Shown: one piece after another, positions 33,236 through 41,997 of the stretch
Layout: each line of letters opens with the position of its first letter
Position numbering within the stretch: the first letter of the stretch is position 1
NCBI GenBank assembly: GCA_913030825.1
Contig: CAJWCU010000006.1
Location: forward strand, 124,001-188,000
From: an uncultured Rhodospirillaceae bacterium
Lineage (GTDB): Bacteria; Pseudomonadota; Alphaproteobacteria; Rhodospirillales; Casp-alpha2
Direction: 5' to 3'
Length of the DNA stretch: 64,000 bases
Made by a program: the position numbers and the translations under genes
Notes under the pieces: generated by a model
What the model saw: the letters and a program-made list of their open reading frames with translations, nothing else
The model's database searches: none
What the model was told of the DNA's origin: nothing

Positions 33236-35122
33236 TTAGGAGGCCTTGGCGGCGTTACCCGATTGCCACATGACCTCGTAGAGATTGACGTCCCCATCGA
33301 AGCCCTTCATGGCGTATCCGCCTGCGGATTTGAAGGAAACGCCCTTGCCGGTGCAGATGCCCTTGACCGTTTCCGAGACGAAAATCTGGTCGGCCTGGGC
33401 CTTGTCGACGATACGTGCCGCCAACTGCACCGTGGTGCCGAACAGGTCGTTGTCTTCGGCAATGGGCTCGCCCGCGTTGATGCCGATCTTCAGTTTCAGC
33501 GGCAGCTTGGGGTTGGAGGCCCGAAGCTGGATGGTTTCCTTTTGAATCTCGATCGACGCCTCGACCGCATTGGTCGGCTGATCGAAGGAACACATCATGC
33601 CGTCGCCCGTGTGTTTGACCTCGCGGCCCTTGAAGCGGGTCAGGTTCTCGCGGACGATCTTGTTATGGGCGCGCACGACTTCCTGCGCGCCGGCGTCGCC
33701 CAATTCCTGGGTCAACGCCGTGGAGCCCGCGATATCCGTGAACAGCACCGCGACGACCCGCGACTGCGCTTCCTTCGGCTTGGGCTGGTTCCATTCCTCC
33801 AGCGCCGTTTTCAGGTGCGACGGGCCCGAGGCATTATCCGTCAGGTGGTTGGCCATGGCGTTGCGCCCAGCCTGGAACATGCTCATGTAGCGCGCGTCCT
33901 GCAGCAGGTATTCCTCGTACCGGTCGGCGAAGGAGGCCGCATGGGATTTTTTGAAACCCATGACCTGCACGCTGTCGGACAGGATGCGGGCCCGCGTCGA
34001 AGCATCCAGATCGCGTTTCGAGGCGATTGATTCACACGCACCCGCCAGGAACAGGTTGATCCCGAACTTGGTGAAATTATCGAGCTTTTTCTTGTCCTGG
34101 CCGGTGACTTCGAGAAGCTGGCCGAGGAACTTCATCATATAGGCTTTCTGCTTTTCGCCGGCGGCGTCCAACATGGGGGCCTGGTCCTGGCCGCCGTATT
34201 TATCGGCCTCCAGCGTCACGCCGCGCTTGCCGTCTTCGCCGCCACCGTCGGAATTGCCGATTTCCTCGCGCAGACGGTCGTTGGCGGCCGTATCGCTGTC
34301 GGCCGTATCGCCGCCGCCTTCCGCCTTGGCCTGTTCGCGCCAATCGCTGATCGTGCCTTCCTTGGCTTCCGTATCGACTTCCATCGTGTTGGCCGGCGGC
34401 TGGCCGAGCGCCGAGGCCGCTTTGTCGAGGATGGAGTTCACGGCGCCACCGCCGGCGGCGCGTTGCATCGGCATCGGCCCACCGGCTTTTTGCCGGGCGC
34501 GCAGGCGAATGTTCCGCAGATAGGTGATGGCCAGGGTCGAGGCGGTCAAAAGGAAGCTCGCGACAAAAACCAGGAAGATGGCGTTGGCTTCGATCGTGCC
34601 GGCTATCTTGTAGCCGAACAGCATCTTGCCGCTGAAATACCAGGAAAATGCAACCGCGAAGCCGCCGGAGACCAGCAAGCTGACCAAGGCGAGCATGAGC
34701 ATCTTGATGATCACGCCCGTCGCCGTGGCGGTTACGCTGTTGGCGTCGTTCTTGCGCCTTTTACGGGGCGCATCGTCGTCGTCGAAATCGTCGTCATCGT
34801 CATCGTAGTCGTCGTCGTCCGCAGCGGACCAGTCGTTGCCGCCGCCACCGCCATCCCGGTTGCCGCCGATGTCGCGGTACCCCTTGTGGACGGAGCCGTC
34901 CTTATCGTCCCGCGGGCCACGATAGATCGTCGTGTCCTGGTGATTGCCGAGGTCGCTGTCATAGGTCTCCTTGACGACCTTGACCGAGTCGAACCCCGGC
35001 GTTTTTTCGATTTTCTTGGCTTCTTCGATCGCTTTTTCGCGTTGTCCGGCGCCGAACTGGGCGTGGATCGACCATCGCCCGGCCTGCTGCACGTGAACTT
35101 CGAAGTGAATATGTCTCGCCAT
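33236..35122 (-). CDS. Class III adenylate/guanylate cyclase with novel N-terminal region and two membrane helices
   Basis: A 628-residue protein. Residues 1-70 form a compact domain I do not recognise (MARHIHFEVHVQQAGRWSIH); 99-117 are almost entirely Asp; two hydrophobic helices lie at about 138-162 and 181-203; a helical region follows; the cyclase domain spans about 452-620. Metal-binding Asp463 (FTDIAGST) and Asp507 (TGDG) are present, Lys503 and Asp559 match adenine-specifying positions, and Arg570 is kept, while the usual transition-state Asn is Gln566 (GTTVQLAAR). A membrane-bound adenylate cyclase is likely. The ligand is unknown. Confidence 0.85.
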   Translation of the reverse strand: MARHIHFEVHVQQAGRWSIHAQFGAGQREKAIEEAKKIEKTPGFDSVKVVKETYDSDLGNHQDTTIYRGPRDDKDGSVHKGYRDIGGNRDGGGGGNDWSAADDDDYDDDDDDFDDDDAPRKRRKNDANSVTATATGVIIKMLMLALVSLLVSGGFAVAFSWYFSGKMLFGYKIAGTIEANAIFLVFVASFLLTASTLAITYLRNIRLRARQKAGGPMPMQRAAGGGAVNSILDKAASALGQPPANTMEVDTEAKEGTISDWREQAKAEGGGDTADSDTAANDRLREEIGNSDGGGEDGKRGVTLEADKYGGQDQAPMLDAAGEKQKAYMMKFLGQLLEVTGQDKKKLDNFTKFGINLFLAGACESIASKRDLDASTRARILSDSVQVMGFKKSHAASFADRYEEYLLQDARYMSMFQAGRNAMANHLTDNASGPSHLKTALEEWNQPKPKEAQSRVVAVLFTDIAGSTALTQELGDAGAQEVVRAHNKIVRENLTRFKGREVKHTGDGMMCSFDQPTNAVEASIEIQKETIQLRASNPKLPLKLKIGINAGEPIAEDNDLFGTTVQLAARIVDKAQADQIFVSETVKGICTGKGVSFKSAGGYAMKGFDGDVNLYEVMWQSGNAAKAS

Positions 35123-35263
35123 GGCTTAACCCAGCCAAATCCTTATTTTTGCCCCACAACAGCCAAAAGCCGGACACGGCCCGTGGCTGACCGAATGCGT
35201 CCATCCGATAGGTTGGTCACTTCCCAGTAGAGCTATTGTTATTCGGGCAGGTAAATAAATTCC

Positions 35264-35277
35264 TACCCAATTGGGTA
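35264..35277. promoter_or_regulatory. 14-base perfect palindrome upstream of the cyclase
   Basis: TACCCAATTGGGTA, flanked at both sides by GGTA and TACC. It lies about 145 bases before the cyclase start in an AT-rich stretch and could be a regulator site. Confidence 0.35.
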
Positions 35278-35368
35278 AAATCTACCACAGCTCCGGTGAA
35301 CAGGGGAGACTCTGATTTTAACACTGAAATGTCCGTTATCCTGGCAGGGGAAAGGCGGACACGGAAAA

Positions 35369-35396
35369 GGGCGCGCCCGAACGGGTGCGCCCTGTT
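35369..35396 (-). terminator. Terminator of rpmE
   Basis: GGGCGC (35369-35374) pairs with GCGCCC (35387-35392), reinforced by an inner CCCG/CGGG, with TTTTCC following on the minus strand and TGTTTTA on the plus strand. Confidence 0.75.
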
Positions 35397-35450
35397 TTAC
35401 CGCACAGGTCCTGAAAACGGACAGGTCTCCGCCCCGAACGGGGCGGCGGC

Positions 35451-35678
35451 CTACATCTTCAGACCGGTATTCCCGAACCGCTTGTTGAAGCGCGCGAGAC
35501 GTCCGCCCGTATCGAGCAGGCGGTGACCGCCGCCGGTCCAGGCCGGGTGGCTCTTCGGGTCGACTTCAAGCTTCAACACGTCACCGGGTTGGCCCCAGGT
35601 GCTGCGAGTCGTGAAGGAGCTGCCGTCGGTCATCTGGACGGTGATTTCGTGGTATTCCGGGTGGATATCTTTCTTCAT
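35451..35678 (-). CDS. rpmE: 50S ribosomal protein L31
   Basis: A 75-residue bL31, starting [20 protein letters not shown]. The zinc-binding Cys residues of the C+ form are absent, as in alphaproteobacteria. [21 protein letters not shown] is the conserved core. The ATG at 35678 is chosen from the frame that opens at 35720. Confidence 0.97.
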   Translation of the reverse strand: MKKDIHPEYHEITVQMTDGSSFTTRSTWGQPGDVLKLEVDPKSHPAWTGGGHRLLDTGGRLARFNKRFGNTGLKM

Positions 35679-35802
35679 GGTACTTGGCTCCGGCTTAAGA
35701 GGCGCCCTATATACAGACATGCCCTTCCGGGCGCAAGGCTTGTCGGATGTCTAAGCCCGAATGATGCCGCGCCTGCCGTTCCATCCCCAAAGGAGCCCCG
35801 CC

Positions 35803-36129
35803 ATGTCCCTGGACGATACGACCTTCGCCCGCACCGCCGATGATACACTGGAAACCTTTATGGATGTCATCGAAGAGGCGCTTGGCGACCAGGCCGATGT
35901 CGATCTGGAAGGCGGCATCCTGACCATCGAGTTGGACGTTGGCGGCGAGTACGTCATCAACAAACACGCACCCAACAAACAGATCTGGATGTCGTCGCCG
36001 AAAAGCGGTGCCACCCATTTCGACTACACCGACGACCGCTGGACCTGCACGCGCTCTGGCCGCTTCCTCGATGAGATGCTGTCCGAGGAACTGGGGGCGT
36101 TGTCCGGTAAGGTTATTGATCTGGGCTGA
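35803..36129 (+). CDS. cyaY: Iron donor protein CyaY (frataxin)
   Basis: A 108-residue frataxin that binds iron and modulates iron-sulfur cluster assembly. FARTADDTLETFMDVIEEAL is the acidic first helix, then VDLEGGILTIELDVGGEYVINKHAPNKQIWMSSP. AAGGAG precedes ATG 35803; the earlier Met at 35761 is not family-like. The 3' end overlaps the convergent MFS gene by 17 bases. Confidence 0.95.
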   Translation: MSLDDTTFARTADDTLETFMDVIEEALGDQADVDLEGGILTIELDVGGEYVINKHAPNKQIWMSSPKSGATHFDYTDDRWTCTRSGRFLDEMLSEELGALSGKVIDLG

Positions 36130-37330
36130 GTTCGTCGCCCGGCGTCGCCGCTTCGGCGGTCGTTGTTTCGCGCGCCAGGAAGACGACCGCCAGGATCAAC
36201 ACGGCCGCCATGACCAACGCCCCCGAGAAATAGGGCCAGTCACGGCCCATCCAGGCGAATAGCAGGCCTGCCCAGGCGGGGCCGAGGACCCGGGCGAGTG
36301 TCGTCGCCGATCGGGTCACGCCCATCACCCCGCCTTGATCGGTATCCGGCGTTCTCTGGGAAATCAGGCTATTGAAGGCCGGGTTGATGACGCTGAAGCC
36401 ATAGGCGGCGACCGCCATGGCCAAGTAAAGCTGCCAGACCTGCGCGCAGAAGGGGATGGCCCCGATGCCGACGGCCAAGGCCGCGGCCCCTTGGGAAATC
36501 AGCGCCCGTTCGCCGAACCGTTTCGCCAGCCGGCCCATCAGGCCACCTTGAATGGCGGCGGAAATCAGCCCGACATAGGCGAACAGCCAGCCGTTCTGTT
36601 CCGGGCCCCAGCCGAATGCGCGGCGGGACCACATCGCGAACGTGGTCTCCAGACCGGCGAAGACGAATGTCGCGAGAAAGCCGAGCAGCATCAGCAGGCC
36701 GACCCCCGGCAACTTCAAAGCATCGCCGAATTGCGCCAGGCGCCGCGCCCGCGGTAACTCCGCGTTGCGGGCCCGGATTTCCGGCGACAGCGATTCCGGC
36801 AGACGCACGAAGGCCAGCAGCAAGGCCGCCAGCGACAAGGCGGCCGCTGCCATCGCCGGGCTGCGGTAATCGGCGGCCATGGGGTCCGGGCCTGCGAGAA
36901 TGCCGCCGATCGCCGGGCCCAGGATGAACCCGATCCCGAAGGCGGCGCCGATCAGGCCCATGCCCTTGGCCCGGTTCTCCTTGGTCGTGATATCGGCCAT
37001 GTAGGCGAAGGCGGCGGAGATGTTACCCGCCATCAGGCCGCCCAGGAGGCGCGCCGCGAACAGCATCCAGAGCGAGTCGGCGAAGGCCAGCCAGAGATAG
37101 GCCAGCGCCGCACCGGCGAGGCTCATCAGCAGGACCGGACGCCGGCCCGCGCGGTCGCTCATGCGGCCCCAGATCGGCGCCGAGATGAATTGCGCCAGGG
37201 AATAACTCGCCATCAGCAGGCCCACGGTCTGCGGATCGGCCTGGAAATGTTCGCCGTAGAACGGCAGCAGCGGAATGATGATTCCAAAGCCGATGAGATC
37301 GACCACGACGATCAGGAAAAGCGCGAGCAT
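36113..37330 (-). CDS. MFS transporter, TetA-like (DHA1) drug exporter family
   Basis: A 405-residue major facilitator with about 12 membrane helices. The DLIGFGIIIPLLPFY N-terminus, loop motif GRMSDRAGRRPVLL and motif C-like GIGFILGPAIGG are typical of proton-driven tetracycline/multidrug exporters of the DHA1 branch. Substrate cannot be assigned. It follows the MotB-like gene by 13 bases, so the two are probably co-transcribed, but a functional link is doubtful. Confidence 0.88.
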   Translation of the reverse strand: MLALFLIVVVDLIGFGIIIPLLPFYGEHFQADPQTVGLLMASYSLAQFISAPIWGRMSDRAGRRPVLLMSLAGAALAYLWLAFADSLWMLFAARLLGGLMAGNISAAFAYMADITTKENRAKGMGLIGAAFGIGFILGPAIGGILAGPDPMAADYRSPAMAAAALSLAALLLAFVRLPESLSPEIRARNAELPRARRLAQFGDALKLPGVGLLMLLGFLATFVFAGLETTFAMWSRRAFGWGPEQNGWLFAYVGLISAAIQGGLMGRLAKRFGERALISQGAAALAVGIGAIPFCAQVWQLYLAMAVAAYGFSVINPAFNSLISQRTPDTDQGGVMGVTRSATTLARVLGPAWAGLLFAWMGRDWPYFSGALVMAAVLILAVVFLARETTTAEAATPGDELSPDQ

Positions 37331-37343
37331 GTTTTAAGGCCGG

Positions 37344-38579
37344 TCAGCGTTGGGTGAGTTTAAGTTCGATCCGGCGGTTTCGCCGCAGGGCGATCTCATC
37401 GTTGCCGGAATCGATCGGCCGGTTGTCGGCGAACCCGGCGGCGACCAGACGTACCGGGGGCAGGCCCTGCTCGGCAAGGAATTTAACGACCGAAATCGCC
37501 CGGGCGGTCGATAGCTCCCAGTTCGAGGGGAAACGGGCGGTATGAATAGGGGTCTTGTCCGTATGGCCGTCGACGCGCAGCACCCAGTCGATGTCTTGGG
37601 GAATGCGCGCGGACAGGTCCAACAAGGTTTTCGCCAGGCTCAGCATCTGTTCCTTGCCGGCCGGGCCCAATTCGGCGGACCCGACGTCGAACAGGACTTC
37701 CGATTGAAATACGAAGCGATCACCGACGATGCGGATGCCGGGCCGGTTGCCCAGAACCTCACGCAGTTTGCCGAAGAACTCGGACCGATAGCGCGATAGT
37801 TCCTGAACCTTCGAGGCCAGCGCCGCATTCAGGCGCTTGCCCAGCGTTTCGATCTGCACGCCCTGGGCCTGGGCTTTTTCCTCGGCGGCACGCAGGGTCG
37901 CTTCCAAGGTCGCCAATTGCTGGCGCAAGGCCGCCAATTGGCGGTTCATCAGAGCGACCTGGGCGCGGGCGCTTTCGGAAATCTTCTGTTCGGCGAGCAG
38001 GGCCTCGCCCTTTTCGCCCGCCTGTTTGCCCAACTCCACTACCTTGGCCGTCAATTCGTCGCGCAGCGCGCTGAGCGCTTCAACCTCGCGCGACAGGCGC
38101 GCCAGCTTGGCGGCCCGATCGGCCAGTTCCTCTTCGCTGACGGCCAGGGATTCCTTGGCCTTGGCCAATTCCTCGTCCCGCAGGGCAAGCGTTTGGCGGT
38201 TGGCCTCCATCGTGACCATGGCATCGACCAATTGCTGCTCCGCCGATTCCGCGCGCAGGCGCAACTCGGCGAGGTTGGCGCTTAGCCGTTCGCGATCGGC
38301 GACCGAGGCCTCCAGATCGGTGGTCAGGCGGGAGACGTCGGCCCGCAAGGTTTCCGTCGTCTTGCGCTCCAGGGCCAAAAGGTTGGCCAGTTCGCTGATC
38401 TCGCCTTCCAGCTTGCGCAGCGCCTGGTCGCGCCCGGTCAGGGCCTGGCCCAGAAAGACCTGGGCCATGATGAAGATCAGTAGCAGAAAGATGATGACCA
38501 TCAGCAGCGTCGCCAGGGCATCGACGAAGCCGGGCCAGATATTGGTCGATCGTTCCTGGCGCCGGGCGATGCTAGCCAT
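37344..38579 (-). CDS. MotB-like membrane protein with coiled coil and OmpA peptidoglycan-binding domain
   Basis: A 411-residue protein. One membrane helix at about residues 18-40 (PGFVDALATLLMVIIFLLLI) has Asp20 in the position of the proton-carrying Asp of MotB. A long coiled coil runs from about 50 to 250. The C-terminal OmpA domain includes DVGSAELGPAGKEQM, VDGHTDKTPI and ALRRNRRIELKL. This is the stator-like partner of the MotA-like gene upstream. The coiled coil is much longer than in flagellar MotB. Confidence 0.85.
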   Translation of the reverse strand: MASIARRQERSTNIWPGFVDALATLLMVIIFLLLIFIMAQVFLGQALTGRDQALRKLEGEISELANLLALERKTTETLRADVSRLTTDLEASVADRERLSANLAELRLRAESAEQQLVDAMVTMEANRQTLALRDEELAKAKESLAVSEEELADRAAKLARLSREVEALSALRDELTAKVVELGKQAGEKGEALLAEQKISESARAQVALMNRQLAALRQQLATLEATLRAAEEKAQAQGVQIETLGKRLNAALASKVQELSRYRSEFFGKLREVLGNRPGIRIVGDRFVFQSEVLFDVGSAELGPAGKEQMLSLAKTLLDLSARIPQDIDWVLRVDGHTDKTPIHTARFPSNWELSTARAISVVKFLAEQGLPPVRLVAAGFADNRPIDSGNDEIALRRNRRIELKLTQR

Positions 38580-38630
38580 GGTCCGCAGCCTTCCGCGGGG
38601 CGCCGGTGGTCATCTTATGCAGCTTCGCAA

Positions 38631-39737
38631 TCACCGCTCGTAATCGCCGTCGGCGATGTTCGCGATGGTGCGGGCGAGCAATTTGATCTCGGAGCGGACC
38701 TCTTTGATGATTTCGTCGCGGCCGTGACTGACGTCGTCGGCGAGGCGGGCGAGAGAGCGGTCCAGGTTGCGGATGTTGGCCTTGGTATCGGCATCCATGC
38801 CGCCGCCGCCACCGCCGCTTAGGCCCTGGGCCATCTCCTTCATCAGAAGCTGCTGGGTCCGCATGTGTTCGGTCAGGGTGTCCAGCTTGTCGGTCAGGGC
38901 CAGGATGCTCTGGTTGGCCTCGATCCGGCTTTCCTCGCCGCGTGACAAGATGCGTTGCAGGTTCTCCAGGTTCTCGGCCGATTGTTCCAGCAGCGCTTGG
39001 ACATAGGCGGGCATGGATTGATCGCCATCGCCGGAAAGCGCGCCGGAGGACAGGCGTGTCAGGCTCGACAGCCATTCTTCCAGGTCGTTGTAGAAGCGGC
39101 TTTGCGCTTGGCCCGCCTGCAAATCGAGAAAGCCCAGGATCAGGGACCCCGCGAGGCCGAACAGGGACGAGGAGAACGCCGTTCCCATGCCCGAAAGCGG
39201 CGTTTCCAGGCCTTGTTTCAGTTTTTCGAAGGTCGCGTTGATATCGGCGGATTCGACGGTCAGGCCGACGATCACGTCCTTCACCGAACCGACGGTTTCC
39301 AAAAGACCCCAGAAGGTGCCCAGCAAGCCTAGGAAGACCAATAGGCCGATGGTGTAGCGCGAGATGTCGCGGGATTCATCCAGGCGCGAAACCAGCCCGT
39401 CAAGCAGCGTGCGCATGGACGAGGTCGACAGCGTCAGTCGGCTGGATCGCTGACCCAGCATGGTCGCCATCGGGCCCAACAGGCGCGGCTGGCTCGGCTC
39501 CGACAACTGCGGGCCGTCCCGGCGATAGCTTTCCAGCCATTCGACCTCGGGTTTCAGGCGCACGACCTGCATGATGTTGTAAACGATGCCCAGCACCAGC
39601 ACGGCGAGAATGCCGCCGTTCAAGGGCGCATTGGCCATGAAGGCGTCGCGCAAGGGTACGAAGAGCGGGGCGCAGACGGCCGCGACGGCGGCCAGGAACA
39701 GCACCATCCGGATTAGGTATTGGGCCGGACGAGTCAT
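38631..39737 (-). CDS. MotA/TolQ/ExbB proton-channel family protein
   Basis: A 368-residue inner-membrane protein with TM helices near residues 8-28 and 41-60, then IGLLVFLGLLGTFWGLLETVG and SGMGTAFSSSLFGLAGSLILGFLDL (about 128-148 and 180-204), which match the MotA/TolQ core. After a helical stretch there is a Gly run (SGGGGGG) and a short charged tail. It is read before the MotB-like gene with 51 bases between them. Unlike flagellar MotA it lacks recognisable torque-loop features. Confidence 0.85.
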   Translation of the reverse strand: MTRPAQYLIRMVLFLAAVAAVCAPLFVPLRDAFMANAPLNGGILAVLVLGIVYNIMQVVRLKPEVEWLESYRRDGPQLSEPSQPRLLGPMATMLGQRSSRLTLSTSSMRTLLDGLVSRLDESRDISRYTIGLLVFLGLLGTFWGLLETVGSVKDVIVGLTVESADINATFEKLKQGLETPLSGMGTAFSSSLFGLAGSLILGFLDLQAGQAQSRFYNDLEEWLSSLTRLSSGALSGDGDQSMPAYVQALLEQSAENLENLQRILSRGEESRIEANQSILALTDKLDTLTEHMRTQQLLMKEMAQGLSGGGGGGMDADTKANIRNLDRSLARLADDVSHGRDEIIKEVRSEIKLLARTIANIADGDYER

Positions 39738-39753
39738 AAGAGCCCCGGCCGCC

Positions 39754-40776
39754 TCAGCGTTGGGCCAGGGTTACGTCGACCCGGTTCTTGGGATCGTCCG
39801 AGGTCTTATCGCCGAGCGCGCGGACGTCGATCCGCGTCGACCGAATGCCGCTTTCGATCAGGAACGAACGAACCGACAGGGCCCGGGACAGAGACAACCG
39901 CCGCGCGCGATTCGATTTCAAGTCTTCGCCCCCGGCATAAGCCAGCAACTGCAGGCGAATATCGTTTTTGTCCTTCACCTGTTCGGCCAGCTTGGCCAGG
40001 TTCGGCTTGGCGCCGTCGGGCAATTTCGATTCACTCTCGTCGAATTCGACGCGCAGGAGACGGCCGTCCTCGCCCGTCGTCAACGATGCGGTCTCCGTGG
40101 CCGCGGACGCTGCGGGCGGCGTCGGCACGGGCGTGGTCGTGGCCGGCGGCGGCGGTGGCGGCGGGACGGCGGCCGAACCGGACATCACCGGCGGCGGCGG
40201 GGGCGCCATGTTCTTGGCCTCGGCCGTTGCGGCCGGGGCGGCGGGCGCCGCGGGTGTTTCCGGCGCCTTGGCCTCGGCGACTTGTGTCGCCGTTCCTTCC
40301 TTGGGCATCGGCGCGGGCGCCGGCGGCGGCGCGGCTTCAAGCGGCGCGGGCGCTTCCGCGGCGGGTTTTGCTTTGGGCGCGGGGGCCGACGGTTTCGGCG
40401 GCTCCGGTGCCTTCATTGCGGTTTTTGGAGCGGTCAACGCGCTGCCGGTGGGCTTGCGAAGCGACGGCGCCGGTTCGGCACGGGTCACGCGCAACTTCGG
40501 TAGGGGGCCGGTCGACGTGGACGGGGTGACGAACAACTGCGAGCGCGGCCGGTTGGGCCCGGGGACGCGCAAGGCGCCGGAATAGGCCGAAGGCGGTGCG
40601 GAATCCATGGGCGAGATAACCGTCTGACCGTATCCGCCGCCGGGAATGGCGCCGAGGTCAATGGTCACGGCCCCATCGACAAAATCGTTCATCTGGGCCT
40701 CGACCGGCGTCGCCGCCAGCGTCAAGGGCACCAGGGCGGCCATCATCATTCCGGCCAAATGTCGTGAGGACGTCAT
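39754..40776 (-). CDS. Secreted OmpA-family protein with Pro/Ala-rich linker
   Basis: A 340-residue exported protein: signal peptide ending at about residue 28 (MAALVPLTLAATPVEA-Q), a 150-residue segment very rich in Pro, Ala and Lys (about 85-220), and a C-terminal OmpA-like domain (about 230-340). The loop that usually holds the peptidoglycan-binding Asp is changed (LLAYAGGEDLKSNRARRL) while the SRA helix start and NRVDV end are kept. It precedes the MotA-like gene by 16 bases. ATG 40776 has GGAGAA nine bases upstream. Confidence 0.8.
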   Translation of the reverse strand: MTSSRHLAGMMMAALVPLTLAATPVEAQMNDFVDGAVTIDLGAIPGGGYGQTVISPMDSAPPSAYSGALRVPGPNRPRSQLFVTPSTSTGPLPKLRVTRAEPAPSLRKPTGSALTAPKTAMKAPEPPKPSAPAPKAKPAAEAPAPLEAAPPPAPAPMPKEGTATQVAEAKAPETPAAPAAPAATAEAKNMAPPPPPVMSGSAAVPPPPPPPATTTPVPTPPAASAATETASLTTGEDGRLLRVEFDESESKLPDGAKPNLAKLAEQVKDKNDIRLQLLAYAGGEDLKSNRARRLSLSRALSVRSFLIESGIRSTRIDVRALGDKTSDDPKNRVDVTLAQR

Positions 40777-41143
40777 CGGAAGGTTTCTCCCCAATTTCCC
40801 AGTTCCCTTTATTCCCTGTACTCGCTGTCCGGCCCGCCACCGCGATCCGGCGCTTTCCGCCCCGGTTGCCGGCGTCACGGGTGACGCCTTGGGTATCGTG
40901 CCGATTGAACCCCTCCCGCGCGCCGCACCGCCGACTGCGGCGGTTGCGGTCCGCCCGGGCGTCGGTCAACGGCGGAAACCAAGGCGTTCACATTAACCAA
41001 CGTCTGTGGGCTGGACAACCGTAAAGCCCTTACAAAAAACCAAGAAATTATGACGCAATGGCGGCGCCGCGGGGTCTTTGTCAGGGCAAACGCCGAGGTG
41101 TCGAGGCAGGCGGCTTTCCGGCCGTCGGTGAGGGAAGGGGCCG
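40777..41143 (-). other. Gene-free leader/promoter region
   Basis: These 367 bases contain the promoter at 40990-41018 and a long leader for the OmpA-like gene; the far part is downstream of suhB. I see no credible gene or terminator. Confidence 0.4.
40990..41018 (-). promoter_or_regulatory. Promoter of the OmpA-MotA-MotB operon
   Basis: On the minus strand TTGTCC (41018-41013) and TAATGT (40995-40990) are 17 bases apart. Start near 40983 would give a leader of about 207 bases before 40776. Confidence 0.5.
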
Positions 41144-41941
41144 TCAGTCAGCCTTGGCGGCCCGCAGGGTTTTCAGCAACGCCTGATGCATGGCGTCGTT
41201 GCCGGCGGCGACGTCGCCACGGGCCAGCATATCTCGCCCGCCCGCCAGGTCCGAAACGAACCCGCCCGCTTCGGTGACCAGCAGCATACCCGCCGCCATG
41301 TCCCAGGGCTGGAGGTTCTGTTCCCAGAAACCTTCGTAGCGTCCCGCGGCGACCCAGGCCAAATCCAGCGACGCGGCGCCGAAGCGCCGGACTCCGGCGG
41401 AAACGGCCATGACCGAGCTCAGCTGGCTGATGAACAGCTCGTGATTCTCGCGCCCGAGGAAGGGAATGCCCGTGGAAAACAGGGATTGCGCCATGTCACG
41501 GCGGGCCGATACGCGCATCCGCCGGCCGCCCAGGAAAGCCCCCTGGCCCTTTTCGGCGGCGAACATTTCGTCCGTCACCGGGTTGTAAACAACCGCGGCG
41601 AAGATCTGGCCGTCCCGTTCCAGGGCGATGGAAATCGCGAACTGGGGAATGCCGTGCAGGAAGTTGGTCGTCCCGTCCAGCGGGTCGACGATCCAGCGGT
41701 TGGAGGTATCGGAGCCCTCGATCTCGCCGCGTTCCTCCATCAGGAAGCCATACTTGGGCCGCGCCTTCTGGAGTTCTTCGAACAGAACGGCTTCGGCCTT
41801 CTTGTCGGCGGTCGAGACGAAGTCCGCCGGGCCTTTTTTCGAGACCTGCAGGTGTTCGACCTCGCCGAAGTCGCGGGTCAGACCGCGCGCCGCCTTTTGG
41901 GCGGCGGAAGTCATGACGTTGATAAGCGGCGTGCGCAGCAT
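41144..41941 (-). CDS. suhB: Inositol monophosphatase family protein
   Basis: A 265-residue phosphatase. Metal and substrate motifs: EERGEIEGSDTSNRWIVDPLDGTTNFLHG (DPLDGTTNF) and WEQNLQPWDMAAGMLLVTEAGG (WDMAAG). Such enzymes dephosphorylate inositol phosphates and, in SuhB, affect transcription/RNA processing. It follows efp by 56 bases. Confidence 0.95.
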   Translation of the reverse strand: MLRTPLINVMTSAAQKAARGLTRDFGEVEHLQVSKKGPADFVSTADKKAEAVLFEELQKARPKYGFLMEERGEIEGSDTSNRWIVDPLDGTTNFLHGIPQFAISIALERDGQIFAAVVYNPVTDEMFAAEKGQGAFLGGRRMRVSARRDMAQSLFSTGIPFLGRENHELFISQLSSVMAVSAGVRRFGAASLDLAWVAAGRYEGFWEQNLQPWDMAAGMLLVTEAGGFVSDLAGGRDMLARGDVAAGNDAMHQALLKTLRAAKAD

Positions 41942-41997
41942 TGGCGGGCCTTATCTTTTAAGCGTTGGGGAACGGGCGGAAAGGGCGAAGCGGGTGC

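Larger units (their letters stand above)
35123..35450. other. Intergenic region upstream of the cyclase gene
   Basis: No gene visible in 328 bases. Contains a perfect palindrome at 35264-35277, a terminator for rpmE at 35369-35392 and a second hairpin (CCGCCCCG-TT-CGGGGCGG reading on the minus strand) near 35432-35449. Confidence 0.5.

Noticed and set aside
37344-39737. Identification as the Zorya defence pair ZorA/ZorB
   Set aside because: MotA- and MotB-like genes are present but there is no ZorC/ZorD/ZorE-type helicase or nuclease beside them; the neighbours are an OmpA-like protein and an exporter.
37344-39737. Identification as flagellar stator MotA/MotB
   Set aside because: No flagellar genes nearby, the MotB-like protein has a much longer coiled coil, and the MotA-like protein has no recognisable torque loop.
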